Source of the DNA: Aerococcus mictus
GTDB lineage: Bacteria; Bacillota; Bacilli; Lactobacillales; Aerococcaceae
DNA: 64,000 nucleotides
Direction: 5' to 3'
NCBI RefSeq assembly: GCF_003286595.3
Contig: NZ_CP132985.1
Span: forward strand, 1,426,001 to 1,490,000
Made by a program: the position numbers and the translations under genes. Shown in pieces: positions 61,482 to 64,000 of this stretch; position 1 is the stretch's first letter; each line of letters starts with the position of its first letter. The notes beneath the pieces are model-generated. The model worked only from the letters and a program-made list of their open reading frames with translations, searched no databases and had not been told where the DNA came from.

Positions 61482-62816
61482 TTAATAAACTTTAGCCAAA
61501 GAGCCCATTGGATCCCAAGGTTTTAGGTGAACAGGTTCTTGTTGATATTCTTCTAATAATTTTTCATCAACATAACGGCTAGGTACGGTGATTTGGAAGG
61601 TGTATTCATCGAACCATTCATCGGACATGGAGAAGATTCCTTCATCTCCGACCTTTTTACCCCAGGAATTTTCAACTTTCCAATGGGTAGGCTTGCCTTC
61701 TTTGTCCAAGTTAACCCCTACTAGAACCATGGCATGGGTTAGGAGACTGACACTATAGTCAAGGCGTTCTGCCTTGTTTAAGGTATAGTTTTCACCCAAA
61801 GTATCTTGGTAGCGGTACATCTTAGTATCCATTAAACCAAGTTCACGTTCACTCATCTTACCAACATCTGAACCAAACCATACTGGATAGCCGTCTTTAA
61901 TGGCTTTGATGGCTGCGTCTTTAAGGGCTTCAATTGGGACGTTGAGATACTTAATAGGTTCACCTTCAACGATTGATCCTAAATAATCCACGGTGTATGT
62001 CTTATGATATGGTTTATCAGCAGTTGGTGCATTTAAGAGACTAACCATGTCGTTCACTTCGAGATTGGTATATTTTTGGAAGAATTCTTGTGGGGTAATG
62101 TCTTCAATCCGGTGGAATTGGTCATCCTTGTCACGGTATTGGTAGGTAAATTGACTTGGCACTTCCCCTAAGGCCTTAACTAAAACATTATAAATAAAGT
62201 AAAGTTGTTCATCACGTTTTGCTTCTAAGTCTGCCTTTGATTTGCCAGCTTCATGCATTTGACGTAAACGAGCCGCAAATTCACGTAGCTTGGTTTCTAA
62301 GACTTCATCCAAGAGATGGGTGTTAGAAGAATGGAAAGTTTCAGGCATAACTTCTTTTGGCACAGAGCCATATTTCTTCAAGATATCCGCAAACATTTCC
62401 CATTGGCCCCCATCTTCACATGGCGTTTGGAGTAAATGCCAAACTAAACGAGAGTCTTGAGCTTCATCAACGGTATCAATAATACTGGTTAAGAAGAAAT
62501 TAGCCTTCTCTAACTTATCCCAGAATAAAGTATAAGATTGGGAGAATTCAAAAGTTTCTAGGTTTAATTTTTCCATAGTGGAAACCCGGGCAGTATTTAG
62601 GGCTGCGAACATCCAGCAACGACCACTTTGTTTTTGGTTAGTGATCTTACCACGTTTGGTTTCTTCGGAAAATTTAAAGTCATGTTCTTGGCGAACTTGA
62701 TAATTGACGCTGGCCTTGTTAATACCGACTTCACGGATGGCGTGTTCGCTGGCACTATTTTTAGGGTCAGAATGATATTTTTCATGGAATTGTTGAATTA
62801 ATTCTTGATTAATCAT
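61482..62816 (-). CDS. pepC: Aminopeptidase C (bleomycin hydrolase family)
   Basis: A 444-residue cytosolic papain-fold aminopeptidase forming a hexameric barrel. The catalytic Cys67 is in TNQKQSGRCWMFAALN, the His in LLTHAMVLVGVN near 365 and the Asn in WKVENSWG near 385. The self-compartment C-terminus is LKPWDPMGSLAKVY. It trims oligopeptides from uptake or turnover. Monocistronic. Confidence 0.96.
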   Translation of the reverse strand: MINQELIQQFHEKYHSDPKNSASEHAIREVGINKASVNYQVRQEHDFKFSEETKRGKITNQKQSGRCWMFAALNTARVSTMEKLNLETFEFSQSYTLFWDKLEKANFFLTSIIDTVDEAQDSRLVWHLLQTPCEDGGQWEMFADILKKYGSVPKEVMPETFHSSNTHLLDEVLETKLREFAARLRQMHEAGKSKADLEAKRDEQLYFIYNVLVKALGEVPSQFTYQYRDKDDQFHRIEDITPQEFFQKYTNLEVNDMVSLLNAPTADKPYHKTYTVDYLGSIVEGEPIKYLNVPIEALKDAAIKAIKDGYPVWFGSDVGKMSERELGLMDTKMYRYQDTLGENYTLNKAERLDYSVSLLTHAMVLVGVNLDKEGKPTHWKVENSWGKKVGDEGIFSMSDEWFDEYTFQITVPSRYVDEKLLEEYQQEPVHLKPWDPMGSLAKVY

Positions 62817-62939
62817 GCAATCATCGCTTCTTTCTATATCAGTTAGATTGAAAAATTTATCCCTTACACTATAACATAATTTATTGTTTCTGCTTAGTCC
62901 CTTTTTTGGGATAAATACCTATATAAAATAAAGAGGCTG

Positions 62940-62978
62940 TGACAAAAGTCTCAGCCCATTTTTTAAGTACGAACGCTC
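62940..62978 (-). terminator. Terminator of the yebC transcript
   Basis: Minus-strand GGCTGAGAC, TTTT, GTCACAGCC followed by TCTTTATTTT, beyond the 3'UTR repeat array. Confidence 0.75.
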
Positions 62979-62995
62979 TTATCAAAATGTATTCC

Positions 62996-63566
62996 TAGTG
63001 CAAAGCAAGTGGCCTTGCTCTTTACCGCGCTTGTCGCACTCTTTCTAAACCTGCTCCGGGTGCAGATCGATCTCCACTTCACTAAAGTGCAAGAAATTCT
63101 TTTCAAAAACTTTCCACTTTAGCTCCAGTTGCTATAGCTGTTCGAAGCGTTAGCGAGTTACAGATATAGTATGCGTAGCTCTATCGATCTTTGACGCACC
63201 CGTCGCACTCTATCCAAACCTGCTCGCTGACAAAAGTGAACTCCGCTTCAGAAATATTTGGCAATCCTTTTCAAGGATTTCCGCATATTTCTTCTAGCGT
63301 TTCACTTTTTGTCGTCAGCTCGCACTCTATCTAAACCTGCTCCAGTCACAGGACGAACGTCCGCTTCAAAAACTGGTAACGCTCAGCTTAGTTGAGTTCG
63401 GAAGGGTGAGGGGATGTCCTTTCAGAAAAGTTGAACGATCAGCAAGCTGATCTTATCATCTTTTCCTCCAAGGAATCTCCCTCCCTGATCCTTCCTCTCA
63501 TCCTTATAACCGAGCTTATCCCAGTTTTCTCCAGCGATTTCGTCCTTTGGTGTGACTGTCGCACTA
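62996..63566 (-). repeat. 3'UTR nested-hairpin repeat array after yebC
   Basis: Minus-strand order: 63566-63337 (unit with another unit inserted in its inner loop, 63506-63389), 63329-63221, 63212-63051 (with an extra hairpin inserted in the outer-stem 3' arm region), and a remnant 63042-62996 lacking the inner hairpin. Outer stems differ (AGGACGAA, AAAGTGAA, AGATCGAT, GAGCAAG families) but each pairs with itself. The array begins a few bases after the yebC stop and ends before its terminator. Confidence 0.78.
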
Positions 63567-63571
63567 TACTA

Positions 63572-64000
63572 TTACGCGTCTAGTTCAGTGTTGTAATAGA
63601 CGTTTTGGACGTCATCGTCGTCTTCTAATTTTTCAATGAGGGTTTCAAAGGTGGCTTTCTTGTCCTCTGGGAGGTCAATCATGGTTTTTGGTACCATGGT
63701 TAATTCAGAAGTGGCGAGTTTATAGCCTTTTTCTTCTAAGGCGTCACGAACGGCTCCAAAGTCATTGGCTTCGGTATAAATTTCAAAGACTTCGTCAGAA
63801 GTTTGTAAGTCTTCGGCACCTGCGTCAATGGCATCCATAAACATGGTTTCTTCATCAACGTCTAAGTCTTCCCGTTCAATAGCGAGGTAGCCTTTGCGAT
63901 CAAACATATAAGCCACTGAGCCACTTTCACCTAGGCTACCGCCGTTACGGTTAAAGATGGTCCGTACATTGGTTAAGGTACGGTTGGTATTGTCGGTTAA
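63572..64000 (-). CDS. yebC: YebC/PmpR-family protein, C-terminal part (cut by window edge)
   Basis: The visible 142 C-terminal residues ([36 protein letters not shown]..., ending [15 protein letters not shown]) are the middle and C-terminal domains of YebC. The family binds DNA as a transcription regulator or, in some members, helps ribosomes through proline stretches. The true start lies beyond base 64000; a GTG near 63916 is an internal codon, not a start. Confidence 0.93.
   Translation of the reverse strand, partial: LTDNTNRTLTNVRTIFNRNGGSLGESGSVAYMFDRKGYLAIEREDLDVDEETMFMDAIDAGAEDLQTSDEVFEIYTEANDFGAVRDALEEKGYKLATSELTMVPKTMIDLPEDKKATFETLIEKLEDDDDVQNVYYNTELDA

Noticed and set aside
63572..63916. 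Start of yebC at 63916
   Set aside because: The reading frame continues without stop to the window edge and the upstream residues match YebC, so 63916 is internal.

Overview
The window looks like a chromosomal segment of a low-GC lactic-acid-type Firmicute, most likely Aerococcus (Aerococcaceae; A. urinae group or a close relative). This is inferred from three things: an Aerococcus-type pyruvate oxidase, sortase and accessory-Sec surface proteins, and many PTS and ECF transporters. It was not tested by any search. No rRNA, tRNA, CRISPR array, insertion sequence or prophage was recognised.

Layout. 1-6.4 kb: start of the glycosyltransferase gene gtfA and a giant serine-rich-repeat LPXTG adhesin. 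6.4-9.3 kb: an M20 peptidase and an orphan MetQ lipoprotein behind a methionine T-box, then a miniature LPXTG protein. 9.3-18.6 kb: SOS-controlled Y-family polymerase, FMN reductase, DUF975 protein, split ThrE-type exporter, pdxST with divergent pdxR, GNAT and flavodoxin-fold enzymes. 18.9-23.0 kb: UgpB/MalEFGK-type ABC sugar importer. 23.2-23.45 kb: a probable structured small RNA gene. 23.8-34.4 kb: GshAB, an Rgg/MFS/nucleotidyltransferase group, pyruvate oxidase, ECF S component, a second FMN reductase and two tandem phosphoglycerate mutases. 34.6-38.4 kb: nrdFIE with NrdR boxes. 38.7-43.5 kb: amino-sugar operon rpiR-nanE-nagE-nagA. 43.7-50 kb: phosphatase, a chimeric acidic-tail protein, deoC, DUF3800 and a heterodimeric ABC exporter. 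50.3-55.8 kb: LacI-controlled mannose-family PTS with an alpha-1,6-glucosidase. 55.9-64 kb: folT behind a THF riboswitch, an antiporter with an attenuated leader, a YkvI-type permease, an HrtAB-like ABC system, pepC and the end of yebC.

How it works together: much of the content is uptake (methionine, folate, glucosides, amino sugars, another sugar or polyol) linked to glycolysis and to H2O2-forming pyruvate oxidation. Glutathione synthesis and FMN reductases plausibly balance the redox load. Control is visible in sequence as a T-box, a THF riboswitch, a PdxR site, a LexA box, NrdR boxes, three LacI-type operators and cre-like sites.

The most unusual feature is a family of about 110-bp nested-hairpin repeats in 3' untranslated regions (around 18.8, 23.5-23.8, 34.4 and 63.0-63.6 kb). 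Every copy is in sense orientation and its cluster starts at or within about 10 nt of a stop codon. The two stems differ widely in sequence but stay complementary, and a purine-rich internal loop is kept. Flanking pairs co-vary (CGCT/AGCG, CACT/AGTG, TGCT/AGCA, CCTT/AAGG). One copy is nested inside the loop of another. I regard this family and the 23.3-kb small RNA as the best candidates for undescribed biology. Two homopolymer frameshifts (ABC exporter, PTS EIIC) are either real lesions or assembly errors.
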